Shown piece after piece: positions 51,394 through 60,960 of a stretch of DNA of 64,000 nucleotides; position 1 is the first letter of the stretch, and every line of letters begins with the position of its first letter. Origin of the DNA: Gammaproteobacteria bacterium (GTDB lineage Bacteria > Pseudomonadota > Gammaproteobacteria > Steroidobacterales > Steroidobacteraceae); the NCBI GenBank assembly GCA_003164785.1, contig PLUE01000050.1, positions 1 to 64,000 on the forward strand, in the 5' to 3' direction. The position numbers were made by a program, and so were the translations under genes. The notes below the pieces were generated by a model. It was not told where the DNA came from and did not search any database. It worked only from the letters and a program-made list of their open reading frames with translations.

Positions 51394-52188
51394 TTATCCA
51401 ATCGACGGTCGCGGCAATCGTGCGATCCCCGAAATGACACGGCCGAGCGTCACCACGTCGTTGATGTCGAGGTGATAGACCGGATGACCGACGGCGAGCG
51501 TCGGCGTGCACGCCTTCAAATTCGAACTCCGGGGCTGCAGGGCCGAATAGCGCTCGCCGGGCCGAAGTCGATTGAGTACCCGCACGCCATCCATGGGACC
51601 TTGGAAATCGGCGACCCAAATCTGGATCCGCTTGAGGCCTCGGTTCAGGGCCAATTCGCGGCCGTGCGGGAGCTTGAATCCGGCGACGTAAAGCGTCGGT
51701 TCACGTGTTGGCTTGAAATTCTCGTTGAGCCAGGCTTCGGCCGCGATGCTCTCGCGGATGAGCGCAGCTCCCGCGTGCGAACCCCTTGCCGCTGCCAGCT
51801 GCATCCCGATGCTCTCGACGACCGGCTGCGCCAACGTCACCCAGATCACTGCGCCGGCCGGATGCTCGTAGTCGACCGGCGAACTCAATGCCACCGCATC
51901 GGCGAGCACCCACGCGTGGCGATAGCGGGAGGTCTCACTCGTCGAGCCGGATCGATGTAGGGATTCCGCGGCCCGTATCTCGTCGATGGACATCGGTCCG
52001 AGCGAATCGATGATTCGCGCAATGCCGACCACCTTACCCGATCCCTTTCGGATGAGGCCGATCCAACCGCGCTTGGTGGTGTGCCGCGAGCGTAGCTCCC
52101 ACGTCTTTTCGCCTCGCAGGATTTTGCTGATCCACGGCTCGTCGATGATGAGAGCGTCGTGCACGAGCGGCGGGTCATCGGTCCGCAT
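51394..52188 (-). CDS. ASCH-domain protein coupled to hsdR
   Basis: A 264-residue protein. The N-terminal 75 residues are an ASCH/PUA-like domain (HDALIIDEPWISKILRGEKTWELRSRHTTKRGWIGLIRKGSGKVVGIARI), a fold that binds RNA or modified bases. A second, unrecognised domain follows, with GPMDGVRVLNRLRPGERY. The start at 52188 lies two bases after the hsdR stop, so it is the last gene of the restriction operon. It may recognise modified nucleic acid or regulate the system; that is inference. Confidence 0.75.
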   Translation of the reverse strand: MRTDDPPLVHDALIIDEPWISKILRGEKTWELRSRHTTKRGWIGLIRKGSGKVVGIARIIDSLGPMSIDEIRAAESLHRSGSTSETSRYRHAWVLADAVALSSPVDYEHPAGAVIWVTLAQPVVESIGMQLAAARGSHAGAALIRESIAAEAWLNENFKPTREPTLYVAGFKLPHGRELALNRGLKRIQIWVADFQGPMDGVRVLNRLRPGERYSALQPRSSNLKACTPTLAVGHPVYHLDINDVVTLGRVISGIARLPRPSIG

Positions 52189-52190
52189 CG

Positions 52191-55100
52191 TCAGACCGCC
52201 ACCGCCCAGTCCGCGCACAACAACTCCGCCTGCGCGAGCACGGTCTTGACCGCCTCCTGTTGCAAGTCCGGCGGGTAGCCGTATTTGTTCAGAATGCGTT
52301 TCACCATCACCTTGATCTTCGCCCGGGCGCTTTCGCGCAGCGTCCAGTCGATAGTCACACTCTTTTTGACCTGGGTGATCAATTCCGCCGCGATCAACCG
52401 GAGCTTGTCGTCGCCCATCGCGGTCACGGCAGATTCATTGGCGGCGAGGGCGTCGTAAAAGGCTTTCTCGTCATCGCTGAGCCCCATCGCCTTGCCGGCC
52501 TTCGTGGCTTTGTCGAGATCCTTGGCAAGCTTGATGAGCTCTTCGATCACCTGCATCGTCGAGATCGCGCGATTGTGGTACGCATTCAGGGTCTTCTTGA
52601 GTTTCTCGGAAAACACTTGGCTCTGTACGAGGTTGCGCTTTGCACGCTCCTTCAGTTCGTCCTTGAGCAGCTTCTCCAGTAGCTCGGCAGCGACGTTTTT
52701 GTGCTTGAGGCCGCGGACTTCGGCGAGGAACTGATCACTCAGGATACTGATGTCCGGCTTGGACAAGCCGGCGGCGGTGAACACGTCGATCACCTGCCCT
52801 TCGGTGGTGATGGCCTTGCTCACGAGCTGACGGATGGCGGCGTCCATCTGCTCCGGAGTCTTGCGGTTGATGCTGCTCTGCTTGTTCAGCGCGGCTTGCA
52901 GGGCTTGAAAGAAGGAGACGTCGTCGCGAATCTTGGTCGCCTCATCGCTGGACGCGCACAGGGCGAAGGCGCACGACAGCTCTCTGACCACCTGTACCCA
53001 GCGCTTCTTGCCGTCCTCCTGCTGGAGGATGTGCTCCTGACCGGCCGGGATGAGGCTGAGGCGTTCAGTGGGTTTGCCGGTGACCCATTTGTCCCAGTCG
53101 AAGCCATGCAGAAGATCGCAGGCGACGCCGTGTTTCTCCAGCATGACGGCGATGGCTTGCGGAATATCCAGGGTGGGATCGCCCTGGCCACCGCTTTCGG
53201 TGTACGTGATGAGCGCCTTCTTGAGCTGATCGGCGAGACCGAGATAGTCCACCACCAGACCGCCCGGCTTGTCGCGAAAGACACGGTTGACGCGGGCGAT
53301 GGCCTGCATGAGTCCGTGGCCCTGCATGGGCTTGTCCGCATACATGGTGTGCAGACAGGGCGCGTCGAAGCCGGTCAGCCACATGTCGCGCACGATGACG
53401 ATGCGGAACGGGTCTTTGGCATCCTTGAATCGGTTCGCCAGCTTGCGGCGCTTGTCCTTGCTGCGGATGTGCGGCTGCCAATCGGGGCCGTCGTCGGCGC
53501 TGCCGGTCATCACGACTTTCACCACGCACACCCTGCCCTTCTCGGATTCCGCGTCGTCGTCCTGGGCACTGGCCCAATCGGGACGCAGGGCGATGAGTGC
53601 CTTGTACAAGTCAACCGCAATGCGGCGGCTCATACAGACGATCATCGCCTTGCCGTTCATCGCCTCTACGCGTTTCTCGAAATGCGTCACCATGTCCGAC
53701 GCCACGAGCGCGATGCGTTTCGGATCACCCACCAACGCCTCGAGCGCAGCCCATTTCGTCTTGAGCTTCTCCTTCTTCGTCAGCTCCTCGCCTTCGGTGA
53801 TTTCCTCGAATTCCGCGTCCAGCTTCGGCAGTTCGGCGGCGTTGAGGCTCAACTTCGAGATGCGGCTCTCGTAATAAATCGGCACCGTGGCCTGGTCGGC
53901 GACGGCCCGCTGGATGTCGTAGATGGAAATATAATCGCCGAACACCGCCCGCGTGTTCGCATCCGTCTTTTCGATGGGGGTGCCGGTGAAGCCGATGAAC
54001 GACGCGTTCGGCAGGGCATCTCGCAGGTTGCTGGCGAAGCCGTAGGACATCTCGCCGGTCTTCTCGTTGACCTTGCCGCCAAACCCATACTGGCTGCGGT
54101 GCGCCTCATCCGCGATCACGACGATGTTCTGTCGCCCGCTCAACTGGGGCATTTCCTCGCCCTTTTCCGCAGTGAATTTGTGGATGGTCGTGAACACCAC
54201 GCCGCCGCTCGCCCGGTTCAGTAGCTCGCGCAAATGCTCGCGCCCGCCGGCCTGCACCGGCGTCTGGCCGAGGATTTCCGCGCAGCGCTGGAACTGGCCG
54301 AAAAGCTGGTCGTCGAGATCGTTGCGGTCGGTCAGCACCACGAGCGTGGGGTTTTTCATCGCCGGGTGTCGCACCACGCGCGCGGCGTAGAAAAGCATGG
54401 AGAAGCTCTTGCCACTCCCCTGCGTGTGCCAGACCACCCCCGCTCGTCGGTCGCCCGGCTTACCGCCGCGCATCCGCTCAGCCCAGTAGGCGCCCCCGTC
54501 ATCGCGCACCATGTTGCCGGTCTCAGCCGTGCCGCTGGCACGCACCGTCTCTTCCACCGCCGCATTCACCGCATGGAACTGATGGTACCCCGCGATGATC
54601 TTGTGCAAAGAATCCGAGTCCGGATCGTCCTCGAAGACGATGAAATGGTGCAGTAGGTCGAGGAAGCGCCGCCGCTCGAACACCCCGCGCACTAGGACTT
54701 CCAGCTCCAACACCGTCTTCGGCGCGTCGCCCTCGCGGTCGATCGTGCGCCACACCTTGAACCATTCCTGGTTCGCGGTCACCGACCCCACGCGCGCCTG
54801 CAAGCCGTCGCTCACCACCAGCACCGCGTTGTACTGCAGCAGCGAGGGTATCTCCGCCTTGTAGGTTTGAAGTTGCGCGTACGCGCTCCAGATCGTCGCG
54901 TCCTCATCCGCCGCATTCTTGAGTTCGATCAGCCCCAGCGGTAGGCCATTGAGGAACACCACGATGTCCGGCCGCCGGTTGTGCTGCCCCTCGATCACCG
55001 TGAATTGATTTACCGCCAGCCAATCGTTCGCTCGCACATCGCCGAAATCCACCAGCCGTACATGATCGCCCGCGATGCTGCCATCCGGCCGGGAATATTC

Positions 55101-55397
55101 GACCGGCACGCCATCGCGCAGCATCTGATGAAAGGCGCGGTTCGACTGGGTGAGCGAAGCCGTTCCCACTCGCAGCACTTTGCGCAAGGCCTCGTCGCGC
55201 GCCTCCTCGGGGACGGAGGCGTTTAGCCGCCCAATGGCTTCGCGTAAGCGTCCGACCAGTACCGCCTCGCCAAACGATTGGCGCTCGGCCGCCCGTTCTC
55301 CGGGAGCGATATGCGGTCCGTGGCCGATCGCATAGCCCAGCGCCTCAAACCAGGCCAGGGCTGCGTCTTCGACGATGGATTCATTAACTGCTGGCAT
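52191..55397 (-). CDS. hsdR: Type I restriction enzyme, R subunit
   Basis: A 1068-residue HsdR. The N-terminal nuclease domain has the PD-(D/E)xK core ([20 protein letters not shown], near residue 165). The translocase follows, with Walker [40 protein letters not shown] and [19 protein letters not shown]. The C-terminal HsdR/M-binding helices ([21 protein letters not shown] and beyond) are complete. It should cut unmodified DNA after ATP-driven translocation with the HsdM and HsdS products. It starts 65 bases after the fic gene, and not next to hsdS as usual. Confidence 0.96.
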   Translation of the reverse strand: MPAVNESIVEDAALAWFEALGYAIGHGPHIAPGERAAERQSFGEAVLVGRLREAIGRLNASVPEEARDEALRKVLRVGTASLTQSNRAFHQMLRDGVPVEYSRPDGSIAGDHVRLVDFGDVRANDWLAVNQFTVIEGQHNRRPDIVVFLNGLPLGLIELKNAADEDATIWSAYAQLQTYKAEIPSLLQYNAVLVVSDGLQARVGSVTANQEWFKVWRTIDREGDAPKTVLELEVLVRGVFERRRFLDLLHHFIVFEDDPDSDSLHKIIAGYHQFHAVNAAVEETVRASGTAETGNMVRDDGGAYWAERMRGGKPGDRRAGVVWHTQGSGKSFSMLFYAARVVRHPAMKNPTLVVLTDRNDLDDQLFGQFQRCAEILGQTPVQAGGREHLRELLNRASGGVVFTTIHKFTAEKGEEMPQLSGRQNIVVIADEAHRSQYGFGGKVNEKTGEMSYGFASNLRDALPNASFIGFTGTPIEKTDANTRAVFGDYISIYDIQRAVADQATVPIYYESRISKLSLNAAELPKLDAEFEEITEGEELTKKEKLKTKWAALEALVGDPKRIALVASDMVTHFEKRVEAMNGKAMIVCMSRRIAVDLYKALIALRPDWASAQDDDAESEKGRVCVVKVVMTGSADDGPDWQPHIRSKDKRRKLANRFKDAKDPFRIVIVRDMWLTGFDAPCLHTMYADKPMQGHGLMQAIARVNRVFRDKPGGLVVDYLGLADQLKKALITYTESGGQGDPTLDIPQAIAVMLEKHGVACDLLHGFDWDKWVTGKPTERLSLIPAGQEHILQQEDGKKRWVQVVRELSCAFALCASSDEATKIRDDVSFFQALQAALNKQSSINRKTPEQMDAAIRQLVSKAITTEGQVIDVFTAAGLSKPDISILSDQFLAEVRGLKHKNVAAELLEKLLKDELKERAKRNLVQSQVFSEKLKKTLNAYHNRAISTMQVIEELIKLAKDLDKATKAGKAMGLSDDEKAFYDALAANESAVTAMGDDKLRLIAAELITQVKKSVTIDWTLRESARAKIKVMVKRILNKYGYPPDLQQEAVKTVLAQAELLCADWAVAV
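54875..55397. repeat. Direct repeat of the hsdR 5' end, partner of 56545-57080
   Basis: By eye, the roughly 520 bases of the hsdR start and the block 56545-57080 are alike at well over four bases in five, with the same orientation and co-linear coding. Divergence is abrupt after the AYAQLQT codons. The two copies flank the fic gene, so homologous recombination between them could delete fic and leave one hsdR. Confidence 0.8.
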
Positions 55398-55462
55398 TGC
55401 GGCTCTGCATTTTGATCGATTCCCACGCTATTACCCTGACTATTACCCCCATGTAAGGGTTA

Positions 55463-56524
55463 TTACCCCTTCCTGTACCAGACAGCGGCGGGTCCTCGTC
55501 CCCGGCATTCCACGGCACCGGCGGTTTGTTGTTCGCGCAGAACCCGCCGCACCATATCGCGGCTCACCCCCGGACTGGTTTGTTCGAGCTCACCAATCGT
55601 GAATCGCGTTCCGGATATAGATGTGAGTCGCGCAATGCCCGCCAACACCTGTTCACGCTTCGCGCCGCGCGGCGCCTTTATTTCTCCAACGCGCTCGGCA
55701 AACTCATGGTATGCGGACTTGAGAATTGACAGCACATAGTTGATGTACGGCCAAGGATCGTGCTTACCCTCGTGCCAGCCTTGCGAGCTCTGTTCCAGAG
55801 TTTCGTAATAGCGATCCTTGTTCTGCTCAACCCAGCGTTCCAAGCTAATGTACCGGCCCACTTCGTAACCCAACTGATAGCTCTGCAATAGCCACAGCAG
55901 GCGCGACACGCGGCGATTCCCATCGCGAAATGGGTGGATACACAAGAAATCCAAATTAAATGCAGCCAGGACCACCAACGCCGGAGCCCAACGCTCATCC
56001 AGGCAGGTTTGCCAATCTGCAATCAGCCGCGACATGGCGTCCGGCGTGTCGACAGCCTTCACGGTTCGAAAGCGGACTCGTTCGCCGCCGTCGGCATATC
56101 GTTCGATGATGTCACCGTCACGTTCCTTGTACTTGCCGGCATCCCATATCTGCCCACGCGCCGTCGCATGCAATTGTTTGATGGTGTCCTCGGTGAACGG
56201 AATCCCTGCCGCATCCCGATGAATCCACGTCAGGGCATCGCGATAGCCACGCACTTCCTCTTCATCTCGGTCCCGGAACAGCGGACGAGGTGACGCCAGC
56301 AAATCACGGACGCGCGATGGTTCAACCGCCACCCCCTCGATTCGATTCGACGACACCGAACTTTCGATCAATGCGTGCTCGCGCAACGTTTTCAGTCGCT
56401 GCGGTGACTGGCGCGTGTACAGCTCCTGCTTTCCGCGATACTCGCCAAGGTCAGATAAGTACCAGGCTGTTGTGGCTGGAATCTGAAATTGCGATGAGGC
56501 AAATAGACGAAGGGTGCGCATCAT
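55463..56524 (-). CDS. Fic-domain protein inserted in the restriction operon
   Basis: A 353-residue Fic protein. The inhibitory motif SSVSSNRIEG (S-x-x-x-E-G) lies N-terminal, making it class II. The catalytic motif is HPFRDGNRRVSRLL. A winged-helix tail (FTIGELEQTSPGVSRDMVRRVLREQ) follows. Such proteins transfer AMP to target proteins unless the helix blocks the site. The ATG at 56524 lies one base after the stop of the truncated hsdR copy; a longer in-frame start would overlap that copy. Fic genes inside type I loci are known, but the flanking hsdR duplication is unusual. Confidence 0.93.
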   Translation of the reverse strand: MMRTLRLFASSQFQIPATTAWYLSDLGEYRGKQELYTRQSPQRLKTLREHALIESSVSSNRIEGVAVEPSRVRDLLASPRPLFRDRDEEEVRGYRDALTWIHRDAAGIPFTEDTIKQLHATARGQIWDAGKYKERDGDIIERYADGGERVRFRTVKAVDTPDAMSRLIADWQTCLDERWAPALVVLAAFNLDFLCIHPFRDGNRRVSRLLWLLQSYQLGYEVGRYISLERWVEQNKDRYYETLEQSSQGWHEGKHDPWPYINYVLSILKSAYHEFAERVGEIKAPRGAKREQVLAGIARLTSISGTRFTIGELEQTSPGVSRDMVRRVLREQQTAGAVECRGRGPAAVWYRKG

Positions 56525-56525
56525 T

Positions 56526-57080
56526 TCATCCCGGCATGCCGTGCCGGGCGGTTTGGAGCTGCGCGTAGGCGCTCCAGATCGTCGCGTCCTCATCCGCCGC
56601 GTTCTTGAGTTCGATCAGACCCACGGGCAACTCATTGAGAGACACCACGATGTCCGGGCGCCGGTTGGCCTGCCCCTCGATCACCGTGAACTGGTTCACC
56701 GCCACCCAATCGTTGGCTCTGACCTCGCCAAAATCCACGAGCCGCACGTGATCGCCCGCGATGCTGCCATCGGGCCGGGAATATTCGACCGGCACGCCAT
56801 CGCGCAGCATCCGGTGAAAGGCGCAGTTCGTCTGCGTGAGCGAAGGCGTCCCCACCCTCAGCACTTTTCGCAATGGCTCCTCCCGCGCCTCCTCGGGGAT
56901 GGAAGCATTTAACGGCCGTATGGCCTCGCGCAAGCGGCCCACCAGCACCACCTCGCCAAACAATTCCCGCTCCGCGGCCGGCTCACCGGGCGCGAGATGA
57001 GGCCCGTGCCCGACCGCAAAACCAAGCTCCTCAAACCATTCAAGGGCAGCGACTTCGACGACGGATTCGTTAAGGCTCAT
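56526..57080 (-). pseudogene. Truncated extra copy of the hsdR 5' end (copy 2)
   Basis: A 184-residue frame almost identical in layout to residues 1-180 of intact HsdR (MSLNESVVEVAALEWFEELG, PRLN-type spacing, [41 protein letters not shown]). It then ends in seven unrelated residues and a stop where the fic gene begins. It includes the PD-(D/E)xK strand with Asp and ELK, so it could fold as an isolated nuclease domain, but without motor or docking regions it is more likely a remnant. The DNA is very similar to 54875-55397. Confidence 0.85.
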
Positions 57081-57193
57081 GAGCGTAGGTGGTTTGCGTC
57101 TACAGTGGAGAGAGGAGTCATTGCAGCCGTGTTTGCCACTCTGTTCCGTCAGCTCTTCTTCGGTGACAGCGCAGGACGGTGGACGGATGCGAT

Positions 57194-57823
57194 TTAAGCT
57201 GCCCGATCTTCAGCAAGTTTTCCAAACTCACGCGGATCTCCTATCAGGACTATCTTCGGCTCCTTCGCGATCCTGGACACAAAGCGGTCGCTCTGCACAC
57301 GCTTTTCATTAAATACCGCCTTGGTCATCACCACCGGGTTCACTTCGCGACCCAGGCGAGTTGGGCCGGCGTGGCAAGCCCCGACCACGTCTGCAAACAG
57401 CACGGATCCGACGACGAGCAGATCGACGTCGCTGTTCGCACGCTCCTTGCCCTGCGCGACCGAACCAAAGATCAGTGCTAGCGCAATCTTGCTTTGCAAT
57501 GGTGCCAGCAAATCTCGCAGCACATCTGCCAAACCGGCGGTCTTGCGAAAAATCCCGGCCAACTCTTCATAAATCGGGCATTCACGATTTGCCTGATAGC
57601 GCACCTGATTACCCGCCGTAGTACGGAGCAGCAGTCCGGCGTCCAACAGCAACTTCAACTCACGATGTAACGAACCTGCTGGCACCCCGGTGAGTCGGGC
57701 GATTTCACGCACATAGAAGGTTTCGTCGGGGCGCAGAAGCAGCAGACCAAGAATCTGCCGACGATAGGCACCGAACAGAATTTCCACCAATTGCGGATGC
57801 GGGGTCGAATTATGTGATCTCAT
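57194..57823 (-). CDS. Winged-helix nucleotidyltransferase
   Basis: A 209-residue protein. The N-terminal winged helix (ILFGAYRRQILGLLLLRPDETFYVREIARLTGVPAGSLHRELKLLLDAGLL) is followed by a MNT-type nucleotidyltransferase core FGSVAQGKERANSDVDLLVVG, with the GS and DxD catalytic elements. Related enzymes modify tRNA or proteins as toxins or act as antitoxins; no HEPN partner is adjacent. It lies between two hsdR 5' remnants. Paired TTGAGAACAA sites directly before the start suggest autoregulation through its own winged helix. Confidence 0.85.
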   Translation of the reverse strand: MRSHNSTPHPQLVEILFGAYRRQILGLLLLRPDETFYVREIARLTGVPAGSLHRELKLLLDAGLLLRTTAGNQVRYQANRECPIYEELAGIFRKTAGLADVLRDLLAPLQSKIALALIFGSVAQGKERANSDVDLLVVGSVLFADVVGACHAGPTRLGREVNPVVMTKAVFNEKRVQSDRFVSRIAKEPKIVLIGDPREFGKLAEDRAA

Positions 57824-57824
57824 A

Positions 57825-57855
57825 TTGAGAACAAATGTAGCTTATTTGAGAACAA
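57825..57855. promoter_or_regulatory. Paired operator-like repeats before the nucleotidyltransferase gene
   Basis: TTGAGAACAA occurs at 57825-57834 and 57846-57855, 21 bases apart (two helical turns), directly upstream of and touching the start codon region of the winged-helix gene at 57823. Direct repeats on one DNA face fit a repressor that binds as two side-by-side units; the gene's own winged helix is the obvious candidate. Confidence 0.65.
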
Positions 57856-57871
57856 GATTGCAAGGCCTTGT

Positions 57872-57965
57872 CTGGCGCGAGATGCGGCCCTTGGCCGACC
57901 GCGTCGGTCCAGTTGCCCGAACCATTCGGGGGGGCGTCTTCGAGACTGGATTCGTAGACGCTCAT
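57872..57965 (-). pseudogene. Frameshifted remnant of a third hsdR 5' end (copy 3)
   Basis: From an ATG at 57965 overlapping the DUF262 stop (ATGA), the sequence begins MSVYESSLEDA and, one frame over, contains GAATGGTTCGGGCA (EWFGQ) and then GQGPHLAP. These match MSLNESVVEVAALEWFEELG and GHGPHLAPG of copy 2. Similarity stops at GCGCCAG (57872), just before the nucleotidyltransferase promoter. It probably marks the original hsdR start, directly coupled to the DUF262 gene. Confidence 0.75.
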
Positions 57966-59734
57966 GGTTGCTTTAGCGACTCAAATCCCTTCCGTATGAT
58001 CGCCGCCATCAATTTGCGCCGTTCGATCAAAAATACGTCGTAGGCCATCGATTGCCACCCGCCTGGCAAAGCGTGATGATCGAGCATACATTTCCACTCA
58101 TCGGCCGAGAAACGGCGCTGAATCTCGGGCACATATAGGGCGGGCGAATCGTCGCTAATGTCGATGTTGTCTGGCCATTCCAGCAGCGCAAAATTGCCCA
58201 CCTGATTGATGCGCTTCAAGTCATCGATACCCTGGCGCTCTAGCCAAGCACGAGGAAATAAATGATGCCTCTCCAACGCCTTCTTCTTAGTTTTGATCGA
58301 AGGATCGAGAAGATCCGCAACCTTCTTGTGTGAGAACAGCACCGGAGCACCCAGACGATTTTGGGCAGCTGTATACGCAAAGAGCTCCGGGTTACGTGCC
58401 GATGAACTGTCTAAATTAGAAGGCAGCGTGACTGTCCAATAATCATTTGTGAGTTCATTGTCCATGATGGTCTGGAGGGTCGCAACGAATCCCACGGCGT
58501 CCTTCACCTCTTTGAGGCGGTTCAAATCGCCATCCATCACGGTCTCGGGTGAATTGGTGTAGCGCCCGGTCAGGCTCGCTGCGAAGAACCAGCGTCCAAT
58601 CAGTCGTTGAAGCTGATGTTCGATCAAGTCGAAACGCTTTCGGCCGACAAGGTAGAACGCATAGGCGTAGAGCATCGCGTTCTGCGACGAAATCATATCT
58701 CCGCTGCGGAAACCGGCGCCTATCAGGCAGGAAAGAAACTGGTGCCAGTGAGTCAGGTTCAGCACTTCGTCCTGAGCCGCCCGCAGTGCACCGAACTGTT
58801 GGTCCCGGCGTTCGGGCGAATACAGGCCCGTATCCATGTCCTTACCGCGCAGGACTTGGTATACACTCTTGAGGCGTCCCCTCTGAAAACCATAGGCGAC
58901 AGCCACTCGCAGAAGCTGGTCGGGATCCGGCTGAATGAAGTGATTGAACGGGGATGGCGGGCTACCCGGCGAAGGGGCCTGCCGCGACTGACGGCAAAAC
59001 GTTTCAAGCGCCATCCGGCCATCGTCCCAGAAAACGGACATCAAGGTAAGGATGAAATCCGCCTGATTCAGGCGAACTCCCTCGCTGTTGATGCGGACGA
59101 AGATATCCGCGACTTGCTCTTCGTCGACTGAAGAGGCGATCTCCAACGCGGTGAATGGATACTTTTGAAGATCGATTAGCCTGTCGACATTGAAGGCGAT
59201 TGCCTCCTCATCATCAGAGGTCAAGGGATCCTTCACTCCAAGCTTGGCGATGAAGTCATTGACGAGTTTGCGACTGGAACTCCGCGATGCCCAAAGCTGT
59301 GAAATATTGGGAATCCATTCCGGATCGCGCCGGATTGCGGCATCGGCCACCTCGAACTTCCCATCGCGCGGACGGAAGGCGACGTCGATCTGCCGCTCTT
59401 TATAGTCTTCATCTAGTACTTTACGGCCACGGAATACAGCAAAGAGCGAAGTCAATCGTTGCTGCCCGTCCACGATCAGCAGACGTGCGATGACGTGCTG
59501 TTTGCTCCCGACGCCGATCTGCTTCGTGGCGCCTCCTGTCACGTTTTCCCAGAAGGGGAAATAGCCGACTGGAAAGCCGCGATACATGGAGTCGAACAGG
59601 TCGCGCACTTTGGCGTTGGACCAGACAAATGGCCGCTGGATGTCGGGCAACGCGATATCGCCAATGTCGATGTAGTGAAGCAACCCATTGAGGTCATAAT
59701 CCACTTTTTTGAAACAGGTATTTAACTCGCTCAT
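57962..59734 (-). CDS. DUF262/HNH nuclease (GmrSD-like) in the restriction operon
   Basis: A 590-residue protein. The N-terminal DUF262 domain has the signature VDGQQRLTSLF (about residue 90) and IPDIQRPFVWSN-type lead-in (here ALPDIQRPFVWS). The C-terminal DUF1524-like HNH domain has ALERHHLFPRAWLER and NQVGNFALLEWPDNIDISD. GmrSD/BrxU-type proteins with this pair cut DNA carrying modified bases. It starts inside the hsdS stop (ATGA), so it is an integral part of the type I operon and could widen it to modified phage DNA. Confidence 0.93.
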   Translation of the reverse strand: MSELNTCFKKVDYDLNGLLHYIDIGDIALPDIQRPFVWSNAKVRDLFDSMYRGFPVGYFPFWENVTGGATKQIGVGSKQHVIARLLIVDGQQRLTSLFAVFRGRKVLDEDYKERQIDVAFRPRDGKFEVADAAIRRDPEWIPNISQLWASRSSSRKLVNDFIAKLGVKDPLTSDDEEAIAFNVDRLIDLQKYPFTALEIASSVDEEQVADIFVRINSEGVRLNQADFILTLMSVFWDDGRMALETFCRQSRQAPSPGSPPSPFNHFIQPDPDQLLRVAVAYGFQRGRLKSVYQVLRGKDMDTGLYSPERRDQQFGALRAAQDEVLNLTHWHQFLSCLIGAGFRSGDMISSQNAMLYAYAFYLVGRKRFDLIEHQLQRLIGRWFFAASLTGRYTNSPETVMDGDLNRLKEVKDAVGFVATLQTIMDNELTNDYWTVTLPSNLDSSSARNPELFAYTAAQNRLGAPVLFSHKKVADLLDPSIKTKKKALERHHLFPRAWLERQGIDDLKRINQVGNFALLEWPDNIDISDDSPALYVPEIQRRFSADEWKCMLDHHALPGGWQSMAYDVFLIERRKLMAAIIRKGFESLKQP

Positions 59735-60960
59735 AAAATAGATTCCATCTGCCTGGTCATGTCTGCAATGCTCAGTTCGCCGCTCAGCAGCTTCGGCAAC
59801 AACGTGTCGCGCAAAGTGGCGAGGATCCGGGATTCGGAAGAGTTAGCCTTTATCTTCGCCATGAGTGGAGCGGTTATTTCCTCGAAGCGATGTGCGATCT
59901 CGGGCGTTGGGACCGCGAGCCAAAATGAGTTGAAACACTCGGACGGGACACGTTGACGCCCGCTGGTGCCGGTCATGTTGTGAATCGCGTGGGAACGCAA
60001 GGAGTCGGAGCGAGCGAGGAGATAGCCAAAGTGCAAGGGCAGCGGTGGCTTTGGCGCGAGAACGATGTATTCCGTGGAGCCCCAACCGACTTGTTTATTC
60101 TCTAGAAAATCGACGTAGCCGGTCTTGCCGTTTTCCAAACAGGGCGTAATGCGGGCCATCAGCGTGTCGCCATTCTGAAATTTTGTGCCAGAGCCGAACT
60201 TGCGGTCGACTACATCCTCGGCAGAATGGCCCTGCGTCGGCAAATTTTTCATATCCAGGTAAGGAGCGACAGTTCCAACCTTCAACGTACGTCGCGGATT
60301 TACTTCAATGGCGTCGGGCAACCGTTGCGCCTGCCATCCGTGCGGAATAGGACCGAGGCTGGAATCTTGGAATGCGTCAGGGAAGAGAGCGGCGGTCGCT
60401 ACATCCAAAGCTGCGGGCGATTGGCCATCAAGTTTGGCGCGAACAGGGTCAAAATCCACGAACCAACTCTGGAACAGCGCACGAGCCATGGCCTCCAGGG
60501 TCGCGTTCATCCGTCGATTTAGCTCGATCTTGTCGTCCAGTGTCCCAAGCACCGCCGCAATGGCCCTTTGCGCGGCGAGGGGCGGCAGCAAAACGGGGAT
60601 CCGGTGGAGGTCATTCCGATTGACGCCGGGCACGCTACTTTTGTCACTGCACGAGCGAAAATCGATGGTTCGCAAAAGATACGATGCGAAGAGTGGGTCA
60701 TTGCCGTGAAAGTCTTTGACCCAGAGTGTTGTATTTAGCGGCCAGTAATCTTCCGTGATGAGAAACACTTGCCCTATGGTGCCGTATCGTCCGGTCACAA
60801 CGCCGGGGCCTTTGACGCCGACTTCGGAGTGGTAGTCGCTTACGCCAGAAGACGACACGATTGGCACCTTGCCCGGTTTGCGGTTTTGCGAAGGCAAATC
60901 GAAACCACGTTGGAGTGTGATTACTTCACCGAGCGGAACTTCGGCCCACTCACTCGCCAT
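59731..60960 (-). CDS. hsdS: Type I restriction enzyme, specificity subunit
   Basis: A 409-residue HsdS with two target-recognition domains separated by conserved helices: TRD1 ([20 protein letters not shown], then [40 protein letters not shown]) and TRD2 ([21 protein letters not shown], then [21 protein letters not shown]). It sets the DNA sequence methylated and cut by the complex. It overlaps hsdM by 11 bases. The bipartite target cannot be predicted from sequence alone. Confidence 0.95.
   Translation of the reverse strand: MASEWAEVPLGEVITLQRGFDLPSQNRKPGKVPIVSSSGVSDYHSEVGVKGPGVVTGRYGTIGQVFLITEDYWPLNTTLWVKDFHGNDPLFASYLLRTIDFRSCSDKSSVPGVNRNDLHRIPVLLPPLAAQRAIAAVLGTLDDKIELNRRMNATLEAMARALFQSWFVDFDPVRAKLDGQSPAALDVATAALFPDAFQDSSLGPIPHGWQAQRLPDAIEVNPRRTLKVGTVAPYLDMKNLPTQGHSAEDVVDRKFGSGTKFQNGDTLMARITPCLENGKTGYVDFLENKQVGWGSTEYIVLAPKPPLPLHFGYLLARSDSLRSHAIHNMTGTSGRQRVPSECFNSFWLAVPTPEIAHRFEEITAPLMAKIKANSSESRILATLRDTLLPKLLSGELSIADMTRQMESIL

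Noticed and set aside
52701-54224. A 507-codon rightward frame opposite hsdR
   Set aside because: hsdR motifs are all in the leftward frame; this is antisense open sequence.
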